From NCBI GenBank assembly GCA_002347475.1, contig DDXI01000118.1, positions 34,603 through 56,478 of the forward strand: a stretch of DNA of 21,876 bases, in the 5' to 3' direction. The notes below the pieces were generated by a model, which ran no database searches, was not told the origin of the DNA, and saw nothing but the letters and a program-made list of their open reading frames with translations. The DNA is from Peptococcaceae bacterium UBA2264. Its GTDB lineage: Bacteria; Bacillota; Desulfitobacteriia; Desulfitobacteriales; Desulfitobacteriaceae. Every line of letters starts with the position of its first letter. Within the stretch, counting starts at the first letter, position 1. Positions 7,200 to 14,901 of this stretch are shown here, in pieces. The translations under genes were made by a program, and so were the position numbers.

Positions 7200-8141
7200 A
7201 TGCGGATACTCGTAATTGGCCAAGCCCCTTTTGGTGCTGAATGTCTCCGGGCTTTAAAGCAACAAGGCGAAGAACTAGTGGGAGCCATAACAGTTCCTGA
7301 TGTACCTGGGGCAAAAAAACCTAATCCCTTCAAGGAGGCGGCGTTGGAACTTGGTTTACCGCTGCTCCAAACCAATAATTTGAAACCACCCGAAGTCTAC
7401 GAATGGGTTAAGGAATTAGCCCCGGACCTTCTGGTTCTGGTATTTGTCACAAGTTTTGTGCCCAAAGCTGTGATCGACCTGGCCCCTTTGGGCGGCATTA
7501 ATTATCATCCCTCCCTGCTCCCAAAATACAGAGGTGGAAGCGCGATCGCCTGGGCTATCTTATCCGGGGAGAAAGAAACTGGGGTCACCATTCATTATAT
7601 TGATGAAGGAGTTGACACAGGCAATATAATCCTGCAGGAAGCAGTACCCATAGATCCTGAGGACACAACTGTTACTCTATACTTTAACAAGCTCTACCCC
7701 TTAGGTGTAAAACTGATTAAAGAAGCTGTGCGCTTAATCCGGGAGAAGCAGGCCCCCAGCATACCCCAAGATAGCCGTTTAGCTTCCTTCCAGCCCGTTC
7801 TCAAAGCCCAGGATGCCCTGATAGACTGGCGGCAAAGCGCGCAAAATATATACAATCTGGTCCGCGGAGCCACACCGGTTCCCGGAGCCGGCACGTACTT
7901 TCGCAATGACAATCTTCTGGTTTTGGAAGCCAAGGTTTTTCAACAGGAACCGCCCTCTGGGACGGCACCAGGTAAAATTATAGAAATTATACCTGATCAG
8001 GGTGTAGCTGTCTCCACCGGTAAAGGAACACTTCTACTGCTGACGGTAAAGACAGGAAATGAGAAGTTGACTGCTCTCCAATGGGCTGATCGTCTTCAAA
8101 TCCAGGCCGGTGAACAATTTGATATAAGTCAGGCTGTATAA
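7200..8141 (+). CDS. Formyltransferase-family protein, like the 10-formyl-THF dehydrogenase hydrolase domain
   Basis: This 313-residue protein has the N-terminal formyltransferase Rossmann-like fold (about 1-200) and a C-terminal Fmt-like beta-barrel domain (about 205-305). The N-H-D catalytic set is intact: N101 and H103 in GGINYHPSLLPKYRGGS and D139 in DEGVDTGNIIL. It uses 10-formyltetrahydrofolate. Details resemble the N-terminal hydrolase domain of 10-formyl-THF dehydrogenase more than methionyl-tRNA formyltransferase: NYHPSLLP, RGGSAIAW, LYFNKLYPLGVKLIKEAVRLI and NLVRGATPVPGAGT. Fmt is normally next to def or priA/rsmB, and neither is here. It may therefore be a 10-formyl-THF hydrolase or an N-formyl transferase to another acceptor. 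The ATG at 7200 is preceded by AGGGGGAATT. Automated pipelines would likely call it fmt. Confidence 0.8.
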   Translation: MRILVIGQAPFGAECLRALKQQGEELVGAITVPDVPGAKKPNPFKEAALELGLPLLQTNNLKPPEVYEWVKELAPDLLVLVFVTSFVPKAVIDLAPLGGINYHPSLLPKYRGGSAIAWAILSGEKETGVTIHYIDEGVDTGNIILQEAVPIDPEDTTVTLYFNKLYPLGVKLIKEAVRLIREKQAPSIPQDSRLASFQPVLKAQDALIDWRQSAQNIYNLVRGATPVPGAGTYFRNDNLLVLEAKVFQQEPPSGTAPGKIIEIIPDQGVAVSTGKGTLLLLTVKTGNEKLTALQWADRLQIQAGEQFDISQAV

Positions 8142-8257
8142 GATTCTCTGCCTGGCAGCAATAGTTATCAGTTTTGAGGTTGGGGCAAAGCCGGTTCAAG
8201 ACATTCATCACATCCAAATATTTCTGCTATTATATTAATAGTATACCAGAATAAGCA

Positions 8258-8288
8258 AAGCGCCTGATGATTTTTCAACCAGGCGCTT
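8258..8288. terminator. Bidirectional terminator between the formyltransferase and permease genes
   Basis: AAGCGCCTG (8258-8266) and CAGGCGCTT (8280-8288) form a perfect 9-bp GC-rich stem with a 13-base loop. AATTTATT follows on the plus strand and TTGCTTATT on the minus strand. It lies between two convergent stop codons and can serve both. Confidence 0.75.
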
Positions 8289-8334
8289 AATTTATTGCGA
8301 ATAATTACCCTTGGGCAATTACTGGTATACACTG

Positions 8335-10284
8335 TTATTTTTTTGGCAATTCCGATTTTTTTCCCTCAGGCTTGCTTACCTTGAGCTGAGCATGATAGGG
8401 CACACTGGTTACAAATATACTCTTTTTAAATAATAGCATTAGCTTCATGAGCTGACCGGTCTGATTATGCAGCAAGTTATGACGTAGTTTCAAAGGTACA
8501 AATTCCGGAATAGCCACTGTAATGGTTTCGAATTTACTTTCTTTTTCTAACTTATCCAAATAACCCAGGAAATCGTGGACCGTAGCCCGGTAGGGAGACT
8601 GCACAATTTCCAAAGGAATTTCAATATGATTTTCCGCCCAGTGCTTAATCAGTTTCGCTGTCCGTTCCGGGTCTGCGGCAATATGCACAGCTTTAACCTG
8701 CGGTGTCAGAGAAATTGCGTATTTTAATGTTTTTAAAACAATCAGATTTAGATCAAATACCGGCACAATAACCTTGTTCCTGAATTCCGAAATTTCGGTA
8801 GTTGATCTCCGCCTTTTGATCCTGGCCATATGTTTTTGGAAATCGGTAATTGCTTCCGGAGTAACGTGCAGCTCCTGTATTTCTGTACTGTAAACTTCAT
8901 GTATGGCATGAGTCAGAAAAACCAAAAGGGGCATGATAACCAGCATGATCCAGGCACCCTGGGTAAATTTTGTGATAAAGAAAACCAAAAAAACCAGGAA
9001 AGATACCACTCCACCGAAACTGAAGATTATAAAGTCCCAAAGCCATTTCTTCTCTTTGCTTTGCCAAGTATATTTAGCCAATCCTATACCTGTCAAGGTG
9101 AATGATATAAAAACTCCAATGGCATAAAGAGGCATCATCGAATGCGTGTTACCCTGGAATATTAAGATCAATAATAAGGAAACAAGCAACAAGGCCCAAA
9201 TACCAACATTATAGACCAAGCGATCGCCAAGATTTTTAAAGTAACGCGGGACATTGCCATCTTTGGCCATAAGGCTTAATAGTATCGGTAAACCTGCAAA
9301 GGAGGTATTGGCACCTATTATCAATATCCCGGCAGCCGTTATCATCAGGATAAAATAGGGTATGGTTTTACCGAAAATGATCATACCCAACTGGTTTAGA
9401 ATCGTGTTGCCCTGAGCTGGCATGATATGAAATTTCGCTGCTAAAAAAGGCAAACCGACCAAACCAAAACCTACAAACAAAGCCAAAATAATCAAGGATT
9501 GGATGGCTCTCTTTTGAGCGGGAGCCTTGTATGCTGCAACACCGTTACTAATAGCCTCTATCCCGGTTAAAGCCGTGGTGCCTCCTGCAACAGCTCTGGC
9601 GAAGATAAACCAGGTCATTCCACTGGCTGAGGTTGCCGCTATCTGGGTTGTTACAGTTCTCGAAACACCATAATACAATGTTTCAACTAAACCTATGACA
9701 ATTAAAATAAACACAGTCAAAATATAAAGATAAACAGGCAAGGCAAACAAGCGGGCAGATTCTTTTAAGCCTCGCAGATTAATCCAGGCTATAGCAACAA
9801 TTACCAGGCAATCTGCCAGAACTTTATGTCCCGTAACTGCCAGCCAGGGGAAAACACCGGTCATATTTTCAATCGCCGAGCTGATACTTACAGCTACAGT
9901 CAAGACATAATCCACAGTCAGACTGGCTCCGGCTAATAGGCCATAGGTATCACCTAAATAGGCCTTGGCAATAGTATACGAACCACCGCCTTGTGGATAT
10001 TTCTGGATCGCCTTACGATAAACCATAAGGATACTGATCAGGAGAAGAACAATGACAGTCGAGATTTTCGATATATAGGCATATCCCAAGGAACCTACTA
10101 ATAAAAGAACATAGAGTATTTCATCCGGGGCATAGCCCTGGGAGGATATAATATTAGAACCGAAGATAGGTATGCTGGCGAAAATACCAACCTTAGCCTG
10201 TTCCGCACTTTGAGTAGAAAGAGGATTACCAAAAATCCTTGCACGAAACTTCAACCAAAATAATTTATTGGCAGAGGGCAACAT
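8335..10284 (-). CDS. APC-superfamily permease, KimA (YdaO)-like, probable potassium transporter
   Basis: A 649-residue inner-membrane transporter with about 12 transmembrane helices in the first 450 residues, followed by a soluble C-terminal domain of roughly 170 residues (from about TTEISEFRNKVIVPVFDLN) that looks like the USP-like cytosolic domain of KimA. Helix 1 carries FGSNIISSQGYAPDEILY and helix 3 LLAGASLTVDYVLTVAVSIS, matching KimA-type APC sequences; KYPQGGGSYTIAKA lies between them. Bacillus KimA is a 607-residue proton-coupled potassium importer controlled by c-di-AMP. A generic amino acid permease is the alternative, but the large C-terminal domain argues for KimA. The ATG at 10284 follows AGGAAGAAGG. 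I could not find the c-di-AMP riboswitch that often precedes kimA. Confidence 0.75.
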   Translation of the reverse strand: MLPSANKLFWLKFRARIFGNPLSTQSAEQAKVGIFASIPIFGSNIISSQGYAPDEILYVLLLVGSLGYAYISKISTVIVLLLISILMVYRKAIQKYPQGGGSYTIAKAYLGDTYGLLAGASLTVDYVLTVAVSISSAIENMTGVFPWLAVTGHKVLADCLVIVAIAWINLRGLKESARLFALPVYLYILTVFILIVIGLVETLYYGVSRTVTTQIAATSASGMTWFIFARAVAGGTTALTGIEAISNGVAAYKAPAQKRAIQSLIILALFVGFGLVGLPFLAAKFHIMPAQGNTILNQLGMIIFGKTIPYFILMITAAGILIIGANTSFAGLPILLSLMAKDGNVPRYFKNLGDRLVYNVGIWALLLVSLLLILIFQGNTHSMMPLYAIGVFISFTLTGIGLAKYTWQSKEKKWLWDFIIFSFGGVVSFLVFLVFFITKFTQGAWIMLVIMPLLVFLTHAIHEVYSTEIQELHVTPEAITDFQKHMARIKRRRSTTEISEFRNKVIVPVFDLNLIVLKTLKYAISLTPQVKAVHIAADPERTAKLIKHWAENHIEIPLEIVQSPYRATVHDFLGYLDKLEKESKFETITVAIPEFVPLKLRHNLLHNQTGQLMKLMLLFKKSIFVTSVPYHAQLKVSKPEGKKSELPKK

Positions 10285-10535
10285 ACTAAACCTTCTTCCT
10301 GAACACTCGATTAGTTGCTATAATCCGATCCGATGGACTCGGAACATAGTGAATTTTACTCCCATTTTCAGGCTCTGTCCAGCTCCCCGGCCAGCTGTTT
10401 TATGTATTTTTTTTGTATTTTTGTATACCGTATACTCTACTCCTTACCGTTCCTGTCTCTCGCTTCAGCCATAATAACGCCGCTCAGTACCGGCAAGTTT
10501 CCGGCAGTTCTCTCCCTGTGTCCTAAGTAAAAAAA
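10285..10535 (-). promoter_or_regulatory. Leader region of the KimA-like gene
   Basis: This 250-bp stretch lies between the zinc-ribbon gene terminator and the permease start. On the minus strand it contains the 6-bp self-complementary repeat pair GTATACGGTATAC (10435-10423), a CAGCT-AGCTG hairpin near 10379-10397, and a 15-codon micro-ORF (10365-10318, MGVKFTMFRVHRIGL) ending 33 bases before the permease. The conserved blocks of the ydaO/c-di-AMP aptamer were not recognised. A promoter could not be placed with confidence. Confidence 0.35.
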
Positions 10536-10558
10536 GATCGCAGTTCATAGCTGCGATC
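10530..10558 (-). terminator. Intrinsic terminator of the zinc-ribbon gene
   Basis: On the minus strand GATCGCAG and CTGCGATC form a perfect 8-bp stem around a 7-base loop, followed directly by a run of seven T. It begins 14 bases after the stop codon of the zinc-ribbon gene. Confidence 0.9.
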
Positions 10559-10571
10559 CTTATTTTTGATT

Positions 10572-10871
10572 TTAGTAGCGGCGCATTGCCTGGTAACAAT
10601 CGCGGCAATATACCGGTTTGTCGCCAGATGGCTGGAATGGTACTTCGGTTTCGCAACCGCAGTTTGCACAAACTGCCGGGTACATTTGCCGCGGCTGACG
10701 GGCATAACCACCACTTCTGCCACCGCTGGCTTGTTTCCGGGCTTGACGGCAGGCCGGGCAACGGCCAGGTTCATTTTGAAATCCTTTTTCAGCATAGAAT
10801 TCTTGCTCACTTGCTGAAAAAATGAATTCTTGACCGCAATCGCGGCAGGTTAAAGTTTTGTCTTGGACCAT
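10572..10871 (-). CDS. Double zinc-ribbon protein (CxxC-CxxC family)
   Basis: A 99-residue protein with two four-cysteine zinc sites. The first is C9/C12 and C38/C41, in TCRDCGQEF...GRCPACRQARK; this matches the probable zinc-ribbon domain that often starts with QDKTLTCRDCGQEF. The second is C68/C71 and C89/C92, in VCANCGCETEVPFQP...VYCRDCY, the CxxC-x17-CxxC type. A basic, glycine-rich linker (RKQASGGRSGGYARQPRQ) joins them and could contact nucleic acid. Such proteins are widespread in Firmicutes and Chloroflexi, with no known function. The ATG at 10871 has an excellent AAGGAGG. It has its own promoter (11001-11029) and terminator, so it is a single-gene unit. Confidence 0.85.
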   Translation of the reverse strand: MVQDKTLTCRDCGQEFIFSASEQEFYAEKGFQNEPGRCPACRQARKQASGGRSGGYARQPRQMYPAVCANCGCETEVPFQPSGDKPVYCRDCYQAMRRY

Positions 10872-11000
10872 GATAATTCCTCCTTAATGGGTGTTCCTTG
10901 TCCACTTTGGATCCTTGCCAATTTTCATCCGTGCCACCCGAATAAGGATTCGAATATGGATTCCAATTTTTATAGGCCCAAGTCTTACAAGCACATATAC

Positions 11001-11029
11001 AGTATAACAAAGTAATTTTGAAGACGCAA
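11001..11029 (-). promoter_or_regulatory. Sigma-A promoter of the zinc-ribbon gene
   Basis: On the minus strand TTGCGT (11029-11024), a 17-bp spacer and TATACT (11006-11001) match the vegetative consensus well. The predicted 5' UTR is about 120 bases and can fold through TTGGAATCC/GGATCCAA, so a structured leader is possible. Confidence 0.6.
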
Positions 11030-11085
11030 ACGAATTTTCAGAATTTTTTAAATAGCTTTTTTCTTATTTTCTTCTGTAAATTATT

Positions 11086-11463
11086 TCAGTTATTCCTTTC
11101 TTTTTCTCCGCATTCGGGGAAAGGCCGGAAAGTCCACCAATAGGAATCAAAAGAAAAATTAAAACTATGAGGATATTGTTCAAAGTTCTGGAATTGAACC
11201 AGCGGTAAGAAGATACTGAAATCAGCTTTACCCTGCAATTCGTAGAAAACCTCATCCAGAGTCAAATGACCTGTCTCAATTCTGTTTTCATGCCGAACGA
11301 CAGCTGTTATCCCAATTTCTGCTTTGACCAGAATAGTAGTTTCATTGTTTTTCAGAACAGCCTGCCATTTACGATTCCTAAGTTTTGCCAAAGCAGACTC
11401 CAGGACTTGTTCTTTCTGCTCGGAGACCTGATATTCAGTTCCCATCATGAAATTTACTCCCAT
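11086..11463 (-). CDS. Hypothetical protein, 125 residues
   Basis: I do not recognise this protein. It is soluble, with no signal peptide or transmembrane helix. An N-terminal helix rich in charged residues (SEQKEQVLESALAKLRNRKWQAVLKNNE) is followed by alternating strands (TTILVKAEIGITAVVRH, HLTLDEVFYELQGKADF) and an aromatic C-terminus (FDSYWWTFRPF). The longest ATG (11469) abuts the AGGAGG, so the second ATG at 11463-11461, six bases after GGAGG, is preferred; translation then starts MGVNFMMG. An independent 31-base copy of this start region occurs in the KimA leader. The gene sits between the divergent helicase promoter and the zinc-ribbon promoter. Confidence 0.65.
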   Translation of the reverse strand: MGVNFMMGTEYQVSEQKEQVLESALAKLRNRKWQAVLKNNETTILVKAEIGITAVVRHENRIETGHLTLDEVFYELQGKADFSIFLPLVQFQNFEQYPHSFNFSFDSYWWTFRPFPECGEKERNN

Positions 11464-11510
11464 TTTCATCCTCCTATCTTGACATATTAGCGCTTAGCTG
11501 TACAGATTGA

Positions 11511-11539
11511 TTCAATCATTATCTTACTTTTGTTATAAT
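11511..11539 (+). promoter_or_regulatory. Candidate promoter of the helicase gene
   Basis: A perfect TATAAT (11534-11539) is preceded at 17 bp by the weak -35 box TTCAAT (11511-11516). Transcription would begin near 11546, about 90 bases before the preferred ATG. Confidence 0.45.
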
Positions 11540-11638
11540 TAGCATATAGTCTTTCAAGCAACCCTGCAGATATGTTTGACCCTCATACCAGAGTTTGCTA
11601 GAATAGGTAAGATCCTAAAAAGAAACGAGTTGAAGACA

Positions 11639-13885
11639 ATGTCCAATTCAACCTACCAAAGTTTCAAATTGGATGATTTTCAAATACAGGCTTTAAAGGC
11701 TATTGATTCCGGGCTATCTGTAATTGTTGCGGCTCCCACCGGTACGGGAAAAACACTCGTTGCCGATTATCTGATTGAAAAATGCGTTCTGGAACAGCGC
11801 CGCGTAATTTACACCGCACCAATTAAAGCCCTGAGTAATCAGAAGTTCAAGGATTTTAAAAAACAATTTGGAGAATCAACAGTAGGGATCATGACCGGAG
11901 ATGTTGTCCTTAATCCTGACGCTCCCATCCTGATTATGACCACCGAAATTTTCCGCAATCAGGTAATAACTGAAGATCCTAATCTGAATATAGTATCCTA
12001 CGTCATCTTTGATGAGATACACTGGTTAAATGATGAAGATAGAGGCACCGTTTGGGAAGAGTCCATTATTTTAGCCCCCCAGCATATCCGTATCCTGGGA
12101 CTAAGCGCTACAATTGCTAATGCCCGACAATTAACCGATTGGATCAAAACAATCCGGCAGGAAGACATTGTCCTGATTGAGGAAAAGAAACGTGTAGTAC
12201 CCCTGGAATATTATTATTACACGAAAGAAACAGGTTTAACAACTTATGATAAACTCATGAGTTACTACTCCAGAAAATTCAAGGATAAAGAAGTAAAAAT
12301 TCCTTTTTCCCCCACTACCCATCTCGACCTGATCCGAACGATTCAGTCAAATTATCTGCCGGCTTTATATTTTGTTTTCAGTCGCAAACAATGTGCCGAT
12401 AAAGCTCGGGAATTAGCCGGGGTTGCCAACTATCTTAAGCCGGCACAAAAGGTCCGGGTTGAAGAGCTTTTCCTCAGCCACTTTGGCGAAGAAGCTGATT
12501 GGTCTTTGTCGACCCAAAGGCTCAAACGTCTTTGCTGCAAAGGTATTGCCTACCATCATGCCGGACTTTTACCCAGCCAGAAGGTAATAGTGGAGGAACT
12601 TTTTCAGCATAAACTGATTCACGTCCTTTATTGTACCGAAACCTTCAGTGTGGGTATCAATTATCCTGTTAAATCCGTCTGCTTTGATTCTCTGAGAAAA
12701 TTTGACGGCAAGAACTTCCGCACCTTGGCAAACCATGAGTTTTTCCAGATGTCCGGAAGAGCCGGACGAAGAGGAATAGATGAGAAGGGTTACTCTTTTG
12801 CTATTGTTGATCTTAACCGGCTTGAGAGAAACCCTCTGCCCCGTTTCCATATTAACCGCTTGGAACCACTTACCAGCCAGTTCAAACTGACCTTCAACAC
12901 GGTTCTTAATTTAGTTTCTGCTTTAAACCCGGAACAAATCAACACCTATTTTCAAAAGAGTTTTGCTATTTTCAGTTATCATTTAAGTTATGCTGCAATC
13001 CAAAACAAATTGGCCGCAATCGGGCACGAACTGGATCAGGCCGCTTCTTATGTCTGTGAAAATATTGAAACTTACAGTTGCCCGGTCAAACGCCGCCCCA
13101 AACAAAAAGAATTAGACCGGCTGAAGAAAGTCTATAAGGAATTAGGGCCCCGCAAACAACGGCGGGTTTACGGACGGGAAATAGCCCGCAAAATCCGGAC
13201 CTGGGATAAGCTGTTAAATGCAACTCCCGTAAACTGTCCAGCCGTCAGGCAGGAAATCTGCAGCGAACACCGCCCCTCATTTCTAAACCTGCAGCAACAA
13301 GTCAAGGAATTAGGAAAAGATCTGGCAGCTCTGCCAGACCAAAATATCTTTGTCAACGAATTTGAATACAAGAAAAATCAATTAAGACAAATGGGCTATC
13401 TTAGAGGTGATGAATTATTGCCCCGCGGACTTTTGGCCAGCCATATCTATATTCAGGAATTGCTGGTTACAGAATTGGTTTTTTCAGATCTGTTTTCACA
13501 ATATGATGAAGATCAACTCAACGCCCTGCTTTCCGGAGTTGATTATGAAGCTCGCAAAAATGATTTGTTTGTCAAATTCTCACATATTGACTGGGCACCT
13601 GTCCGGGATATCGTCAATTATATTGAAAGTATCTGCGGAGAGGAAGCTGTGCGTTTCGATCCCAGAGCAGCCGTGATAACTTATGCCTGGAGTCAAGGTA
13701 AACTTTTCAGCCAGGTACAAAATCTCTGTAACCTCGATGAAGGAGATATCATCAGTGTATTCAGACGCACTATCGATCTTTTAAGACAAATGCGGGATGC
13801 AGTTACTGATCCGACCCTGCGCAGCCGCTTAAAGGTCTGTATGAGTAAACTTGACCGTGATGAAGCCTCTATTTCAGAATTATAA
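11639..13885 (+). CDS. Ski2/Mtr4/HelY-type superfamily 2 helicase with DSHCT-like C-terminal domain
   Basis: A 748-residue ATP-dependent helicase, probably acting on RNA. Core motifs in order: Q-like FQIQALKAID (14-23), Walker A APTGTGKT (32-39), TAPIKALSNQKF (Ia), MTTEIFRNQ (Ib), DEIH (125-128), LSATIAN (SAT at 156-158), GINYPVKSVCFDSL (V) and QMSGRAGRRG (from 370, VI). After a helical region with scattered cysteines comes a DSHCT-like domain: GELLPRG-type turn, ELLVTELVFSDLF, YAWSQGKLFSQVQNLCNLDEGDIISVFRRTIDLLRQM. This layout is that of Mtr4, Ski2 and mycobacterial HelY, but without a KOW arch. An open frame extends to a TTG at 11576 without a ribosome-binding site; the ATG at 11639 is preferred, also with a weak one. 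It has its own promoter and terminator. Confidence 0.88.
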   Translation: MSNSTYQSFKLDDFQIQALKAIDSGLSVIVAAPTGTGKTLVADYLIEKCVLEQRRVIYTAPIKALSNQKFKDFKKQFGESTVGIMTGDVVLNPDAPILIMTTEIFRNQVITEDPNLNIVSYVIFDEIHWLNDEDRGTVWEESIILAPQHIRILGLSATIANARQLTDWIKTIRQEDIVLIEEKKRVVPLEYYYYTKETGLTTYDKLMSYYSRKFKDKEVKIPFSPTTHLDLIRTIQSNYLPALYFVFSRKQCADKARELAGVANYLKPAQKVRVEELFLSHFGEEADWSLSTQRLKRLCCKGIAYHHAGLLPSQKVIVEELFQHKLIHVLYCTETFSVGINYPVKSVCFDSLRKFDGKNFRTLANHEFFQMSGRAGRRGIDEKGYSFAIVDLNRLERNPLPRFHINRLEPLTSQFKLTFNTVLNLVSALNPEQINTYFQKSFAIFSYHLSYAAIQNKLAAIGHELDQAASYVCENIETYSCPVKRRPKQKELDRLKKVYKELGPRKQRRVYGREIARKIRTWDKLLNATPVNCPAVRQEICSEHRPSFLNLQQQVKELGKDLAALPDQNIFVNEFEYKKNQLRQMGYLRGDELLPRGLLASHIYIQELLVTELVFSDLFSQYDEDQLNALLSGVDYEARKNDLFVKFSHIDWAPVRDIVNYIESICGEEAVRFDPRAAVITYAWSQGKLFSQVQNLCNLDEGDIISVFRRTIDLLRQMRDAVTDPTLRSRLKVCMSKLDRDEASISEL

Positions 13886-13891
13886 GCAAAT

Positions 13892-13930
13892 ATAGCAAGG
13901 TTTCCCCCCTTAAAAGGGAAACCTTGCTAT
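13892..13930. terminator. Strong bidirectional terminator after the helicase gene
   Basis: ATAGCAAGGTTTCCC (13892-13906) and GGGAAACCTTGCTAT (13916-13930) form a perfect 15-bp stem with a 9-base loop. T-rich sequence follows on the plus strand. It starts 7 bases past the helicase stop and is placed to serve the convergent HAD gene as well. Confidence 0.85.
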
Positions 13931-13983
13931 TCTGTTTACTTCTACATTTTATTTTTAATATATTTTCTTTTGAATATTGTCTT

Positions 13984-14691
13984 TTAGATATTACCTTTAA
14001 GAATCAATTCCTGTAAATCCGAAAATTCCCCTGAATAGTCTGAATCTCTGTTTTTCGTCTTATCAGCCGGAGAATCAGCCAAAAAAAATGTCCTGAGTCC
14101 CAAATCAAGAACATCTGGATTTTCGATTGGTTTATGGCCAACCATCAGACATTCACTTGGATTCAGATTTAACTTTTCAGCCATTTCTGTAAAATAACCT
14201 TGGTGGGGATGAGAGTAATGAAACTCCTCGATTGAAGATATCACAGCAAACTGCTCTGCCGAGAGTTCTGCCCACCTTATGAGTTCCCTGACTGCACTCA
14301 TAGGCAAAACCGGATTTGATACCAAAGCAGTTAAATACCCTTGCTGAACAGCAAATTCTACGATTTTTTTGCCTTCAGGGTTAACTTTGGACATACATTG
14401 CAGAGCAGGAAAATCGATATTATAAAATTCCTCGAATATTGGCCATAAGATATTGTAGGTTAAGCCCGTTGCTTTGGAAAAATCATCAAAAAATGTCTGC
14501 AAGTTTGTTCGATCGGTCTTAGGTTCCCTGATCATGGCATCCAGGGAACGAAGCAATTGTTTGGCAAACTTATCAGATGGCATTAGTTGTGAAAATCGCG
14601 GTGCTAACAGGCCAGTATAGTTGCGCATAAACTCTGTCTGATCGCCTGTAAACAACACACTATCCAAATCAAAAAGAATAGCTTGAATCAA
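13984..14691 (-). CDS. HAD-superfamily hydrolase with altered motif IV
   Basis: A 235-residue haloacid-dehalogenase-fold protein, probably a phosphatase. Motif I is FDLDSVL (nucleophile D8 and acid D10 after the preferred start), motif II is LVSNP and motif IV reads MVGHKPIENPDVLDLG. In most HAD phosphatases motif IV is GDxxxD; here the first Asp is His while the second Asp is kept. A helical cap lies between motifs I and II. The open frame extends to an ATG at 14706, but its GGAGGG lies inside that reading, 7 bases before a TTG at 14691-14689; starting there gives MIQAILFDLD, the normal HAD N-terminus. The substrate is unknown. It lies downstream of the GNAT gene on the same strand, 210 bp away. 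Confidence 0.8.
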   Translation of the reverse strand: MIQAILFDLDSVLFTGDQTEFMRNYTGLLAPRFSQLMPSDKFAKQLLRSLDAMIREPKTDRTNLQTFFDDFSKATGLTYNILWPIFEEFYNIDFPALQCMSKVNPEGKKIVEFAVQQGYLTALVSNPVLPMSAVRELIRWAELSAEQFAVISSIEEFHYSHPHQGYFTEMAEKLNLNPSECLMVGHKPIENPDVLDLGLRTFFLADSPADKTKNRDSDYSGEFSDLQELILKGNI

Positions 14692-14901
14692 CAATCGTCC
14701 CTCCATTTGAGACAGAACCGAAAAAACGGTTATTAATTATGGTACTTTAGAGTATATTCGATTTTATTCTTTATTTTCCTTCAATAAATAATAAATAGCT
14801 TCAGAAACCACTCTTTAGTCCCAGGTAAAAATAAACAATTATAATCTATTTAAAGGCTCATATGGCATTTTTAATTTATAATGTATTATTTTGCTATATT
14901 T

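Noticed and set aside
10285..10535. c-di-AMP (ydaO) riboswitch ahead of the KimA-like gene
   Set aside because: Expected from family knowledge, but the conserved aptamer blocks could not be found on the minus strand.
10807..11010. 67-codon frame through the zinc-ribbon leader (NPYSNPYSGGTDENW)
   Set aside because: The composition looks protein-like, but its TTG overlaps the -10 box of a good promoter and it runs in another frame over the well-supported zinc-ribbon start.
11576..11638. N-terminal 21-residue extension of the helicase from TTG 11576
   Set aside because: No ribosome-binding site precedes the TTG, and the helicase core begins normally a few residues after the ATG at 11639.
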